DNA of 64,000 bases, taken from Chloroherpetonaceae bacterium (GTDB lineage Bacteria; Bacteroidota; Chlorobiia; Chlorobiales; Thermochlorobacteraceae). Below, piece by piece: positions 50,634-58,933 of the stretch. The stretch covers positions 62,001 through 126,000 of the forward strand of contig JANWWM010000025.1 in the NCBI GenBank assembly GCA_025055975.1. Direction: 5' to 3'. Under the pieces are notes generated by a model that was not told where the DNA came from, did no database searches, and worked only from the letters and a program-made list of their open reading frames with translations. The position numbers were made by a program, and so were the translations under genes. Position 1 is the first letter of the stretch; each line of letters starts with the position of its first letter.

Positions 50634-51455
50634 ATGAACGCGAAAACCAAGCCCACCATCGACGACATTCTCGCCTCAATCCAAAAAGGCGAGCGGCTCG
50701 GCATTGAAGAAGCCTTGATTTTTCTCGCCTCGACGAAGAAAGCGATCGACCGAAGCGGAATGGAGCGATTCTTCGATGCCGCTCGCGCCGAAGCGCGCAA
50801 GCGACCCGCATGGCGACGTTTGGACGTGGAAACGATCGATCTCTCCAAAACCCCCGTCGAAGCGCTTGAAGAGCGCCTTCAAGCAAGCGACGCGGAACGA
50901 GCCTTTCTGCGCTTCCCCGCGTCGTTTTCAGCCGAAGAAATTTTTGACGCGATCGAGCGCGTCGCCAAACATTTGCCCGTCGGCGCGTTTTCGCCCAAAG
51001 AGATTCTCGACCGCTCGGCGAAGTTCAAAATGAAAGTGGCGGAATTTTGCAGAACGCTGGCGCTCGCGGGCTTGTCGTTTGCGTCGGGAAGATTCGATGC
51101 CAAAGGCGACGACCTTGCGACGATCGACGAAACGTTCAGCGCGCTGACGCAACTGGCGAAAGCGAAAATCAAAACGAGCGCTTGTTTGCCAATCTCGTTC
51201 AGCGAAGAAGAACAAGCCGCTCACCTCGCCAAACTGCGCGAGTTTCACGACCGAACCCAAGCCATTGATTTCGTCTTGCTCTACCTCGACGGAAAGTTCA
51301 GCGACAGAGGCTTGCTCCGCTCAATCGCCTTGATGCGCCTAATGCTCGACAATCTCGACGCGATTTCGCTTTCGGACTACGACCTTTCGCAAGAGAAGAA
51401 AATCGATGCCGAGCTTTTCCGACAATGCGTCGAGTTGGGGCTGAATCAATCTTGA
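50634..51455 (+). CDS. Protein related to menaquinone radical-SAM enzymes MqnC/MqnE but without the cluster cysteines
   Basis: A 273-residue protein, five bases after ppc. The N-terminal DDILASIQKGERLGIEEALI resembles the start of MqnC/MqnE-type enzymes; the C-terminal half, LALAGLSFASGRF, HLAKLREFHDRTQAIDF and IALMRLMLDNLDAISLS, follows their AGLxSxxGxxAE, hLxxLRxlQdxT and AxxRlxLDNixNIQ blocks. The CxxxCxxC motif that binds the radical-SAM [4Fe-4S] cluster is missing: the protein has only three cysteines, none in that spacing. It cannot be a normal radical-SAM enzyme. No frameshift is visible, so it seems a maintained, repurposed paralog. The family link is by eye. Confidence 0.55.
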   Translation: MNAKTKPTIDDILASIQKGERLGIEEALIFLASTKKAIDRSGMERFFDAARAEARKRPAWRRLDVETIDLSKTPVEALEERLQASDAERAFLRFPASFSAEEIFDAIERVAKHLPVGAFSPKEILDRSAKFKMKVAEFCRTLALAGLSFASGRFDAKGDDLATIDETFSALTQLAKAKIKTSACLPISFSEEEQAAHLAKLREFHDRTQAIDFVLLYLDGKFSDRGLLRSIALMRLMLDNLDAISLSDYDLSQEKKIDAELFRQCVELGLNQS

Positions 51456-51456
51456 T

Positions 51457-52410
51457 TCACAAAATCGTTGCGACGGAAAGTTGATGTTGAACGCCAATCG
51501 CGCCAAGCGACGAGAAGGCGTAATCGAACTTGAACTTTTGCAACGCCACGCCAAGTCCCGCCGAAACGCCCGACAATCCAAGCGAGCCGCCAACGCTCAA
51601 ATCTTGACGCGCTTTGTTGTTGTATCCGACGCGCAATCGCACGTGTTCGCTCAATAAAAACTCGCCGCCAATGACGAAGAATTTGAGCTTGTCGGCGACG
51701 GAGTTGGTCTTGTCGACAAGATTGACGAAGCCGACGCTCAAAACGAGCGGCAAGCCTTCCAGTTGCGTCGTCGCGCCTACGCGAACATCGAGCGGCAACG
51801 GCTCGGAAAGCCCGTCGTAAGAGGAAATTTGTTTGCCCACGTTGAGCGCGGAAACGCCGATTTGCAATTTTTCTTCGGGAATGTCGAGAAGCAATCCCGC
51901 GTCGAAGGCAAAGCCTGACGAAGAAAATTCCGCGATGACGGAGGAAATGAATTTGAGCGCGACGCCGCCGCGAAGCGAGCCGAAGGCAAATTTGCCAAGT
52001 TCGCGCCCGTAGCCGATTTGCAGGCACAAGTCGCCCGCCGTGAATTCGCCGATTTTGTTGCCTTGCGCGTCGGCTCTGGCAAAAGAGCCATAGTTGATGT
52101 AGGAAAGCCCAACGCCGAAATCCCCATAGCCATTGATGCTGCGCCCGTAAGCGATGAAGCCCGCGTTGATGTCCATCAAGTTTTTCTGAAAGCTAAACGA
52201 AGCGGATTTGTCGGTCTCGCTCGAAAGCGCCGCGGGGTTTTGAAACAAGGCGACGACGTCGCCTTTGAGCGAAACGCCATTGCCGCCCAACGCGGCGACG
52301 CGCGCGCTGCGGTCGAGACGCAAAAAATCATAAACGGCGGTTTGCGCCAAAAGCGAAAGCGAAACCGATGAAAGCGACAACATCAAACAAACGCGCAGAC
52401 AAGACGTCAT
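51457..52410 (-). CDS. PorV/PorQ-like outer-membrane protein of the type IX secretion system
   Basis: A 317-residue exported protein (signal MTSCLRVCLMLSLSSVSLSLLA, then Q). The mature start VYDFLRLDRSARVAALGGNG is the PorQ/PorV-type opening, and the rest is a beta-barrel pattern (DINAGFIAYGRSINGYGDFG, GVGLSYINYGSF, LQIGYGRELGKFAFGSL, VGYNNKARQDLSVGGSLG). PorQ members lie in the outer membrane and help attach T9SS cargo; this agrees with the cargo protein at 1010. The start at 52410 was chosen for the signal. Confidence 0.8.
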   Translation of the reverse strand: MTSCLRVCLMLSLSSVSLSLLAQTAVYDFLRLDRSARVAALGGNGVSLKGDVVALFQNPAALSSETDKSASFSFQKNLMDINAGFIAYGRSINGYGDFGVGLSYINYGSFARADAQGNKIGEFTAGDLCLQIGYGRELGKFAFGSLRGGVALKFISSVIAEFSSSGFAFDAGLLLDIPEEKLQIGVSALNVGKQISSYDGLSEPLPLDVRVGATTQLEGLPLVLSVGFVNLVDKTNSVADKLKFFVIGGEFLLSEHVRLRVGYNNKARQDLSVGGSLGLSGVSAGLGVALQKFKFDYAFSSLGAIGVQHQLSVATIL

Positions 52411-52586
52411 TTTGAAGCGATTGATTTTTGGCGTTAAACGCGCGAGCAATTTAGAGAACCCCGACGGTCGCATCAAGGGAAGAATCAATCGCGTGGCGGC
52501 TCTCGCGTTGGCGTTCCGATTTCGAGCCTCGCGCGCGCGGAAAGAGTTTGTTATCTTTCGACAATCTTCAATGAGGAGCAAGAACT

Positions 52587-53420
52587 ATGAGCGCGATTGA
52601 ACCTAACTTTGCGGCGATCGAAGACGAGCCGCTTTCGGCTTATCAGAAAGCCGCCCAGCAAGGCATCGACCCGCGTTGCGTTCCGCAACGGTTGAGCGCG
52701 CCCCCGCCAATGTGCGCCGACATCGTCTATCCAAACTACTCCGAAGAAGAGCATCAAATCTGGCAAACGCTCTATCGTCGGCAAGCCGAGCTGCTTCCGA
52801 ACCGCGCGTGCGACGAGTTCCTGCAAGGCTTGGAGATGCTCAACCTTAGTCCCGACCGCATTCCGTCGCTCGCCGAACTCTCCAACGTGTTGGAAGCGCA
52901 AACCAACTGGCGCGTGGCGCGCATCCCGGGCTTGTTGCACGAACAGGACTTCTTCAAACTGCTCGCCGACCGCGTCTTTCCCTCAACGGACTACATTCGT
53001 CGCAAAGACGAACTCGGCTACACGCCCGCGCCCGACATCTTTCACGACGTTTTCGGGCACATGCCAATGCTCACCAACGCCGATTTCGCCGATTTCTCGC
53101 AACTCTTCGGCAAAGCCGCGCTCAACGCCAAAGGCGACGACCGCGTCGCGTTGGAGCGATTCTATTGGTTCACGGTCGAGTTCGGCTTGATTGAAACGCC
53201 CAAGGGGCGACGCATCTACGGCGCGGGCACGCTTTCAAGCGGCACGGAAGTGTTGCATAGCCTTTCCGACGACGTCGTCGTGTATCCCTTCTCGCCCGAA
53301 AAAATCGTTCGTCAAGAATACGACGTGTGGCATCTGCAACCGATTCTTTTCGCGGTGGAATCGTTTGAAGAATTGAAGCAAGGATTCAAAGACTGGACGC
53401 GCTCGCGCGGCTTGCTTTGA
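52587..53420 (+). CDS. phhA: Phenylalanine 4-monooxygenase
   Basis: A 277-residue tetrahydropterin-dependent hydroxylase making tyrosine from phenylalanine. The iron ligands are His153 and His158 in PDIFHDVFGHMP and Glu198 in FYWFTVEFG. The conserved GTLSSGTE and YDVWHLQPILF segments are present. It is the short bacterial form without the ACT regulatory domain. GAGGAGCAAGAACT before the ATG is a good ribosome-binding site; a -10-like TATCTTTCG lies at 52552-52560. A terminator follows. Confidence 0.96.
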   Translation: MSAIEPNFAAIEDEPLSAYQKAAQQGIDPRCVPQRLSAPPPMCADIVYPNYSEEEHQIWQTLYRRQAELLPNRACDEFLQGLEMLNLSPDRIPSLAELSNVLEAQTNWRVARIPGLLHEQDFFKLLADRVFPSTDYIRRKDELGYTPAPDIFHDVFGHMPMLTNADFADFSQLFGKAALNAKGDDRVALERFYWFTVEFGLIETPKGRRIYGAGTLSSGTEVLHSLSDDVVVYPFSPEKIVRQEYDVWHLQPILFAVESFEELKQGFKDWTRSRGLL

Positions 53421-53439
53421 AGCGAGAGGACAAAGCCGC

Positions 53440-53464
53440 AAGCCCACGCGCAAAGTGGGCTTTT
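53440..53464 (+). terminator. Hairpin terminator after phhA
   Basis: AAGCCCAC and GTGGGCTT form an 8-bp stem with a 7-base loop, followed by TT; the U-tract is short. It lies between convergent genes and may act on both strands. Confidence 0.65.
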
Positions 53465-53488
53465 GAGAGAAAAGACGACGCGCCGATT

Positions 53489-54163
53489 TTACGCGCTAAC
53501 GGCAAGATGCTTGAGCGTGTAGAAGCATTGCTTGCCTTCCGTGTGCAAGTGAATCACGCCTGCGCGAACCAAAGAGACCAAAATGCGCGAAGCGCGTCGG
53601 TCGGAAATGTTGACCAATCGGCTGAACTCCCGAAGCGTGATGCGGTGATAGGCGTTCAAGTAATTCATCAACATTCTCTCGTTTTCGCCAAACGAAATGC
53701 GCACGGGGCGATGTTCGGCTTTCATCAACGCGACGGCTTCGGGCGCGGCGACGATGTTTTTGTCGCCCTGTCTGACGTAGGCTTTGCGCTCCGTGATTTT
53801 CTTGAACGTCTTGGGGTCGCGCGTTTGCGAAAGATGATAGTGCGGTTTTCTGTCGCTTTCTTGCACGAGAACCGCTAACACGTCGCGTCCGCGAAACTCC
53901 GCCACTTCGGTCTCGATGGGCGCGGCGGGCTGAACGAACTGCGTCGCCGCCTCCCAGACGATTTCCGCCGTTTCTTTTTCGCTCTCAATGCCGACGATGC
54001 GCTTGTCGTCGTCAACGCCGATGAGAATCGTGCCGCCCGCCGAATTGGCGAAAGCCGAGATGGACTTGGCGATTTTTTCGGGAGAATGGACGAGGCGCTT
54101 GAACTCGACGTGTTGATTTTCCCCTGCCTCCACGAGCCGCAAGAGTTCTAATTCGGTGAGCAT
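53489..54163 (-). CDS. AlbA_2-type DNA-binding protein with winged-helix C-terminus
   Basis: A 224-residue protein. Residues about 8-115 match the AlbA_2 (formerly AAA_4) domain: GENQHVEFKRLVHSPEKIAKSI (residues 13-34), FANSAGGTILIGVDDDKRIVGI and DVLAVLVQESDRKPHY. The C-terminal 70 residues (MLMNYLNAYHRITLREFSRL, SDRRASRILVSLVRAGVIHL) look like a winged helix. Such proteins are transcription regulators with unknown ligands. The start at 54163 is where homology begins. Confidence 0.8.
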   Translation of the reverse strand: MLTELELLRLVEAGENQHVEFKRLVHSPEKIAKSISAFANSAGGTILIGVDDDKRIVGIESEKETAEIVWEAATQFVQPAAPIETEVAEFRGRDVLAVLVQESDRKPHYHLSQTRDPKTFKKITERKAYVRQGDKNIVAAPEAVALMKAEHRPVRISFGENERMLMNYLNAYHRITLREFSRLVNISDRRASRILVSLVRAGVIHLHTEGKQCFYTLKHLAVSA

Positions 54164-54287
54164 CGTTTTAGCGCGTTTAAGTTTCAAACGAGGTTTTGCA
54201 AGGCGGGCTTGCCAAAAAATGTCCTCGCTTGCGAAAACAAACAGGGCAAAGAACAAAAACGATTTCGGCTCTGGCTCCTCCTTTCGT

Positions 54288-55079
54288 CTATTTTTTGGAT
54301 TTCGTTTTCCCCTTCGCTTTCGATTTTTTCTTCTTGGATTTGTCCTCGTCTTCTTTTGCCGTTTGGGGCGGCGCGCCAATGTTCCCGACGGGGAGAGGAA
54401 TTTTGATGGTCGGGTATTTGAGGTAGGCAAACGTGGCGAGAATGTAGTTGATGGCTTGCGCTTCGCCTTCGGTCAAAGAGCCGAGAGGGTGATAGATGAT
54501 GACGTTGTATTGCAAACTATCTTGCTCGAAGAAGCCCATGTTGTATTGGCGGTCGTTGAAGTTGTAGCGTCCGAAGTAGGATTGCCGCCAACCGCGTTGC
54601 GCTTCGAAGAGGGAATCGAGTCGCCAGTCGCCGCGCGGCAGTTGATTTTTCCCGAAGGAAAGCGCCTCTTGCACCTGCGCCCAAATGCCCGTTGAATCAA
54701 ACGTGCGATACGCGACGGAGATGGTAACGCTGATTTTCTCGTTGCCGAAAAAGTTGATGAGGTTTTCATACTGGCGGCGCGTGCCCGCCCAGTTTCTCGG
54801 AATGGAAAACCTGCAACCCAAAACGCTGTCGCTCACGACATCCATCGCATAGCCGCCATCGGAGAGCATATTGTAGCGCAGGGTCATCACGGGGTTGATG
54901 CGCGTGTCGGTGTTGACTTCCACGTAGTCCAAATCATCGACAAGGGGCGACGTGGTGTCGGGAGGCGGTGGCGGCGCTTCGGAGCGAATGACGCGCGTGA
55001 TGGGCTTGGAGCCGCCGCAGCCAAAAATCGCGCCGATTGTCGGGAGAACAAGTAGCCAGATGAGTAGCGAGCGTCGCAT
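54288..55079 (-). CDS. Lipoprotein of unknown function with lysine-rich tail
   Basis: A 263-residue lipoprotein: MRRSLLIWLLVLPTIGAIFGC gives a lipobox (IFGC, Cys21). A proline-rich linker (APPPPPDTT) leads to an alpha/beta domain (SVLGCRFSIPRNWAGTRRQY, NFFGNEKISVTISVAYRTF, GFFEQDSLQYNVIIYHPLG) of the kind seen in small FCB lipoproteins, and the last 25 residues are mostly K/S/D/E. I do not recognise a named family; GldD-like or PsbP-like folds were considered. It is divergent from asd. Confidence 0.6.
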   Translation of the reverse strand: MRRSLLIWLLVLPTIGAIFGCGGSKPITRVIRSEAPPPPPDTTSPLVDDLDYVEVNTDTRINPVMTLRYNMLSDGGYAMDVVSDSVLGCRFSIPRNWAGTRRQYENLINFFGNEKISVTISVAYRTFDSTGIWAQVQEALSFGKNQLPRGDWRLDSLFEAQRGWRQSYFGRYNFNDRQYNMGFFEQDSLQYNVIIYHPLGSLTEGEAQAINYILATFAYLKYPTIKIPLPVGNIGAPPQTAKEDEDKSKKKKSKAKGKTKSKK

Positions 55080-55210
55080 TGCTTGTCGTAGACGACAGGG
55101 TTTAGTTGGTCAAACGCCAAAGCGTTTTGGAAAGATAAAACAAACTCGCAAAAATTCCGCGCTACGAAAACGGAAGCGCGGCTAAGCGGAAATTTGCTTT
55201 TTTGAAATTC

Positions 55211-55247
55211 AGAGCGCAGTTTTGAGTTTCTTTCGCTCTCAAAACTG
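55211..55247 (+). promoter_or_regulatory. Leader with two mutually exclusive hairpins before asd
   Basis: CAGTTTTGAG (55217-55226) pairs perfectly with CTCAAAACTG (55238-55247); alternatively AGAGCG (55211-55216) pairs with CGCTCT (55234-55239), which shares bases with the first stem. The hairpin ends seven bases before the asd ATG, where it would affect ribosome access. Confidence 0.45.
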
Positions 55248-55254
55248 AAAGCAG

Positions 55255-56295
55255 ATGCATCGAGTTGCGATTTTGGGCGCGACGGGTCTCGTCGGGCGAA
55301 CGATGATTCAAGTTCTCGAAGAACGCGACTTCCCCGCGAGCGAACTCGTGGCGCTGGCTTCCGAAAAATCGGTCGGCGCGGAACTTCGGTTCAAAGGCAA
55401 ACCCGTCATCGTTCAAGCGCCAAGCAGAGAGATTTTCGAGAGGGTCGACATCGCGCTGTTTTCCGCGGGCGCGAGCGCAAGCAAAGTTTGGGCAAGGGTC
55501 GCCGCGGACGCGGGCGCGATCGTGATTGACAACTCCTCCGCGTTCCGAATGGAAAAAGACGTCCCTCTCGTCGTGCCCGAAGTCAACGGCGAAAAAATTT
55601 TCTTGCCCGACGGACGCCCCGCTCCCATCATCGCCAATCCGAATTGCTCGACGATTCAGATGGTCGTGGTCTTGAAGCCCCTTCACGACGCTTATCGCGT
55701 CAGGCGCGTCGTGGTCTCGACCTATCAATCCGTTACGGGCAAGGGCAAGAAAGGAATGCAAGCGCTCGAAGATGAACTTTCGGGCAAAACGATCGACGCT
55801 TACGCGCATTTTCACCCGATCGCCTTCAACGTGGTGCCGCAAGTCGACGAGTTCGCGGAAAACGGCTACACCAAAGAAGAGATGAAAATGATAAACGAGA
55901 CGAAAAAAATCATGGGCGACGACGCGATAGCCGTTTCGCCGACGACGGTTCGCGTGCCCGTCTATGGCGGACACAGCGAAGCCGTCAACATCGAGTTCGA
56001 AAAGCCCTACGACCTTGCCGACGTGTTCAGCCTTTTGGAGAACGCGGAGGGCGTGAGAGTCATCGACAACCCCGCCGAGCGAAAATATCCGATGCCAATC
56101 GACGCGCGCGGCAAAGACGAAGTGTTCGTGGGCAGAATCCGACGCGATTTTTCCCGCGAAAACGCCTTGAATTTGTGGATCGTGGCGGATAACTTGCGCA
56201 AAGGCGCGGCGACCAACGCCGTTCAAATCGCCGAGAAACTCATCGGAAAACTCGACGCGAAAGCGAAGACGAAGTCCCTTTACGTCGCGCGCTGA
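55255..56295 (+). CDS. asd: Aspartate-semialdehyde dehydrogenase
   Basis: A 346-residue NADPH-dependent enzyme of the aspartate family pathway (lysine, diaminopimelate, threonine, methionine). VAILGATGLVGRTM is the nucleotide-binding start; Cys131 in NPNCSTIQM is the nucleophile, His240 in RVPVYGGHSEAVN the general base; STYQSVTGKGKKGM fits the family. The length is usual. The ATG at 55255 is preceded by a hairpin leader. Confidence 0.97.
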   Translation: MHRVAILGATGLVGRTMIQVLEERDFPASELVALASEKSVGAELRFKGKPVIVQAPSREIFERVDIALFSAGASASKVWARVAADAGAIVIDNSSAFRMEKDVPLVVPEVNGEKIFLPDGRPAPIIANPNCSTIQMVVVLKPLHDAYRVRRVVVSTYQSVTGKGKKGMQALEDELSGKTIDAYAHFHPIAFNVVPQVDEFAENGYTKEEMKMINETKKIMGDDAIAVSPTTVRVPVYGGHSEAVNIEFEKPYDLADVFSLLENAEGVRVIDNPAERKYPMPIDARGKDEVFVGRIRRDFSRENALNLWIVADNLRKGAATNAVQIAEKLIGKLDAKAKTKSLYVAR

Positions 56296-56309
56296 CGTCG
56301 GGCAAGCCA

Positions 56310-57680
56310 TTGAAGCGAGCGACGCTCGTCGCGCGATTTTGGGAACAATCAAACGCATCGCCCAACGTGCTTCACGCGAGATTCAAAGAGAAGACGAAAG
56401 AACTGCTCCAAAACGTTCAGGGCGATTTAGCCTCGCGCCGCTACGAAGTGCGCTTGGTGAAGCTCAATTCGCCCGTGATGCGCCTCAAACTCATCGAGCA
56501 ATTCTCGCAATTGGCGGCGGAGCAAAAAATCGTCGCGCGCGAATTGTATCTCAGCCCCCGCATTGCGATTATGCCGCAATTGGAGCGCGAAATCCAACGC
56601 GCCAAAGGCAAGGTCGATGTCATTTGCGTCAACGGCTTCGATGCCGTCGGGCAAGAAGCGCCAACCGCCGACCACATCGTCGTGCTTTTCGACCAATTCG
56701 CCAAAGACGTCGTGCGCTTGCCCCTGCCCGTCATTTTTTGGCTTCCGAATTTCATCGTCGATCTCGTCTATGCCAAAGTAACGACGTTTTGGAAACTGGT
56801 CGCTTCGAACGTCTTCGAGTTTCATCTCGAAAGACATCTTTTCGAAATCGAGCCCGATCGCGTCGCTTCGGGCGCGCCCGAAACGCCCGACGCGCGCAAA
56901 AAGCGCATCGAGCGTTTGGAAGAGCAAGTCGAGGAAATTCGAGAACTCGCGGGACGGACGTCGCCCGAACACTCTCCGCTTTTGCTCGTTTTGGCGCATA
57001 GCTACTTCGACGACAAGCAATACGAAAAAGCCTACGAAGTCTACGCCGAGGTGCTCGCCCATCTCGAAAACTCGACGAACGTCGGCAGTCGAGCGACGGT
57101 GTTGCACAGCATCGGCAACATCTATCGCATCTGGGGCGTGTATGACAAAGCGCTCAATCACTACCGCGAAAGCCTCGCCGCGCGACGCAAGTTGGGCGAC
57201 GACGAAGGCGTCGCGCAAACCACGCATCAGCTCGGAATGTTGTATCAGGACTTGGGAGAATTCGACAAGGCGATCGATTTTTTCAATCAAAGCATCGAAC
57301 GCTTCAAAGCGTTGGACAACGCGAGCGGAATCGCCGACAATCTGCTCCGCCTCGGAATGATTCACGAAGAAGTGGGCTTGCACGCCAAAGCGGTCGAACG
57401 TTACCGCGAAGCGTTTGAGCTTTATCGCAAGAAGAATCAATCGCGCAACATGGCGATCGCGCTGTTCTACACGGGGCGCGTCTATTACGAGCGCGATTTG
57501 CCCAAAGAAGCCGTCAAGTTTTTCGTTACCTCGAAAGCCATCTTCGAGTCGATTCGCTCGCCTTACCAAGAAATCGTCGCGCAGTATCTCGACAACGTCA
57601 GACAAGCGCTCGGAGAAGCCGAGTATGAACGGCTTTGCGAAGAAGCCCGCCGCCCCGCGACGAAAAAACAGGCGCACTGA
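56310..57680 (+). CDS. TPR protein with effector-associated-like N-terminal region
   Basis: A protein of up to 456 residues. The first 170 contain a block (KVDVICVNGFDAVGQE, HIVVLFDQFAKDVVRLPLPV, IFWLPNFIVDLVYAKVTTFW, KLVASNVFEFHLE) resembling the nucleotide-free regions before NB-ARC or TPR arms in Chlorobi and cyanobacteria. A coiled coil (KKRIERLEEQVEEIRELAGR) follows, then about six TPRs (SIGNIYRIWGVYDKALNHY, QLGMLYQDLGEFDKAIDFF, RLGMIHEEVGLHAKAVERY). No P-loop is present. The start is uncertain: 56310 is a TTG; a GTG at 56367 is an alternative. It lies 14 bases after asd and may be co-transcribed. Confidence 0.65.
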   Translation: MKRATLVARFWEQSNASPNVLHARFKEKTKELLQNVQGDLASRRYEVRLVKLNSPVMRLKLIEQFSQLAAEQKIVARELYLSPRIAIMPQLEREIQRAKGKVDVICVNGFDAVGQEAPTADHIVVLFDQFAKDVVRLPLPVIFWLPNFIVDLVYAKVTTFWKLVASNVFEFHLERHLFEIEPDRVASGAPETPDARKKRIERLEEQVEEIRELAGRTSPEHSPLLLVLAHSYFDDKQYEKAYEVYAEVLAHLENSTNVGSRATVLHSIGNIYRIWGVYDKALNHYRESLAARRKLGDDEGVAQTTHQLGMLYQDLGEFDKAIDFFNQSIERFKALDNASGIADNLLRLGMIHEEVGLHAKAVERYREAFELYRKKNQSRNMAIALFYTGRVYYERDLPKEAVKFFVTSKAIFESIRSPYQEIVAQYLDNVRQALGEAEYERLCEEARRPATKKQAH

Positions 57681-57801
57681 CGCGACTCGCTCCAACTCCG
57701 CAGGCTCGCCGTCGCCGCGAAAATTCGGTTGATGGGAACGAGGCGAGGACGATAAGCGTATCTCTTCCCAAAACGTCGTCAAAAATTTTTCGGAGAACGC
57801 G

Positions 57802-58350
57802 ATGAAAAAAATTTCAATCGTGATTGCCGCGCTTGCGATTCATCTCGTTGGACTGCGCGCCCAACCCAAAGACATATTTCTCGCGGCGCGATTGGGCGAT
57901 GTCGAAACGATCGAAGCCTATCTGCGAGAAGGCGGCGCGATCGATTCGCTCAATCCCAAAGGTTACACGATGCTCTTTCTCGCCGTCTACAACAAGAAAG
58001 CCGAGTTGGCGAAGCTCTTGATGGAGCGCGGCGCGAACGTGAACGTCAGAGACTTTATGGGCAACACGCCGCTAATGGGCGCGGCGTTCAAAGGCGAGAC
58101 CGAGCTCGTCAAGGCGCTCGTCGAGAAGGGCGCGGACGTGAACGCTCGCAACGCCGTCGGCGTAACGGCGCTCATGTTCGCCGCAATGGCGGGGCGAAAA
58201 GAAACCGTCGGCGCGCTCATCGAACGCGGAGCGGATGTGAACGCCGTCGACCAACGCGGGTTCACGGCTCTGGCGCTGGCGTTGCATCAAGGCGCGCGCG
58301 AGGTCGCCGAGTTGCTCTCAAGCTTGATGGCGGGCGCGAGCGAAAAGTGA
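57802..58350 (+). CDS. Exported ankyrin-repeat protein
   Basis: A 182-residue protein with a signal peptide (MKKISIVIAALAIHLVGLRA, then Q) and four to five ankyrin repeats (DIFLAARLGDVETIEAYL, GYTMLFLAVYNKKAELAKLL, GNTPLMGAAFKGETELVKAL, GVTALMFAAMAGRKETVGAL, GFTALALALHQGAREVAELL) with GADVNA hairpins. Periplasmic ankyrin proteins often accompany catalases; here katG is 11 kb away, so no link is claimed. GGAG six bases before the ATG supports the start. Confidence 0.85.
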   Translation: MKKISIVIAALAIHLVGLRAQPKDIFLAARLGDVETIEAYLREGGAIDSLNPKGYTMLFLAVYNKKAELAKLLMERGANVNVRDFMGNTPLMGAAFKGETELVKALVEKGADVNARNAVGVTALMFAAMAGRKETVGALIERGADVNAVDQRGFTALALALHQGAREVAELLSSLMAGASEK

Positions 58351-58439
58351 CGTCGCTCGCTTTGGCGCGAAACGAGAGGCTTTCCAAAGCCCCTCTCCCG
58401 AAAAGGCTTGATTTTACGAGGGATTTCAGGCGAGAAGGC

Positions 58440-58467
58440 TTGCAGAGTTCGTTTTTTTGCGTATCTT
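58440..58467 (+). promoter_or_regulatory. Promoter for the HU gene
   Basis: TTGCAG, 16 bases, TATCTT, then CG, about 60 bases before the HU start. Confidence 0.6.
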
Positions 58468-58525
58468 CGCCCAGTCTTGCGAAGAAAACGCAAGCTTTTT
58501 TCCAACAACAAAATCACGCACGATT

Positions 58526-58801
58526 ATGTCAAAAGCCGACTTGGTGGAAAAAATCGCAAAGGACGCGGGCATCTCGAAAGCCGCCGCGGAAAAATCCGTC
58601 AACTCGTTCATCAGCGCGGTAACGGGAGCGCTCAAAAAGGGAGACGCCGTTACGCTGATTGGCTTCGGCACGTTCAGCGTCGGCAAGCGCGCCGCTCGCA
58701 CGGGACGCAATCCGAAAACGGGCGAAATCTTGAAAATCAAAGCCAAAAAAGTGCCGCGCTTCAAGCCCGGAGCCGCCCTGAAAAACGCCGTCAACAAGTA
58801 A
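58526..58801 (+). CDS. HU-family nucleoid DNA-binding protein
   Basis: A 91-residue protein with the full HU pattern: [56 protein letters not shown] and [21 protein letters not shown], including the DNA-intercalating RNPxTG arm. It bends DNA and packs the nucleoid. The ATG at 58526 is the family start. It is a single-gene unit: its own promoter upstream and a strong terminator downstream. Confidence 0.97.
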   Translation: MSKADLVEKIAKDAGISKAAAEKSVNSFISAVTGALKKGDAVTLIGFGTFSVGKRAARTGRNPKTGEILKIKAKKVPRFKPGAALKNAVNK

Positions 58802-58836
58802 GACCATCGCCGCTTTGCGCCATAAGCGCGAAAGCC

Positions 58837-58871
58837 AAGAAGTCCATCGGAAAACGATGGACTTCTTTTTT
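58837..58871 (+). terminator. Rho-independent terminator after HU
   Basis: AAGAAGTCCATCG and CGATGGACTTCTT form a perfect 13-bp stem with a GAAAA loop, followed by TTTT. Confidence 0.95.
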
Positions 58872-58933
58872 GCGAGGAAAATGTCGAATGCTGGCGCGAA
58901 ACGAGACCGCGCCAACCCTAAACGAAACGCCAA

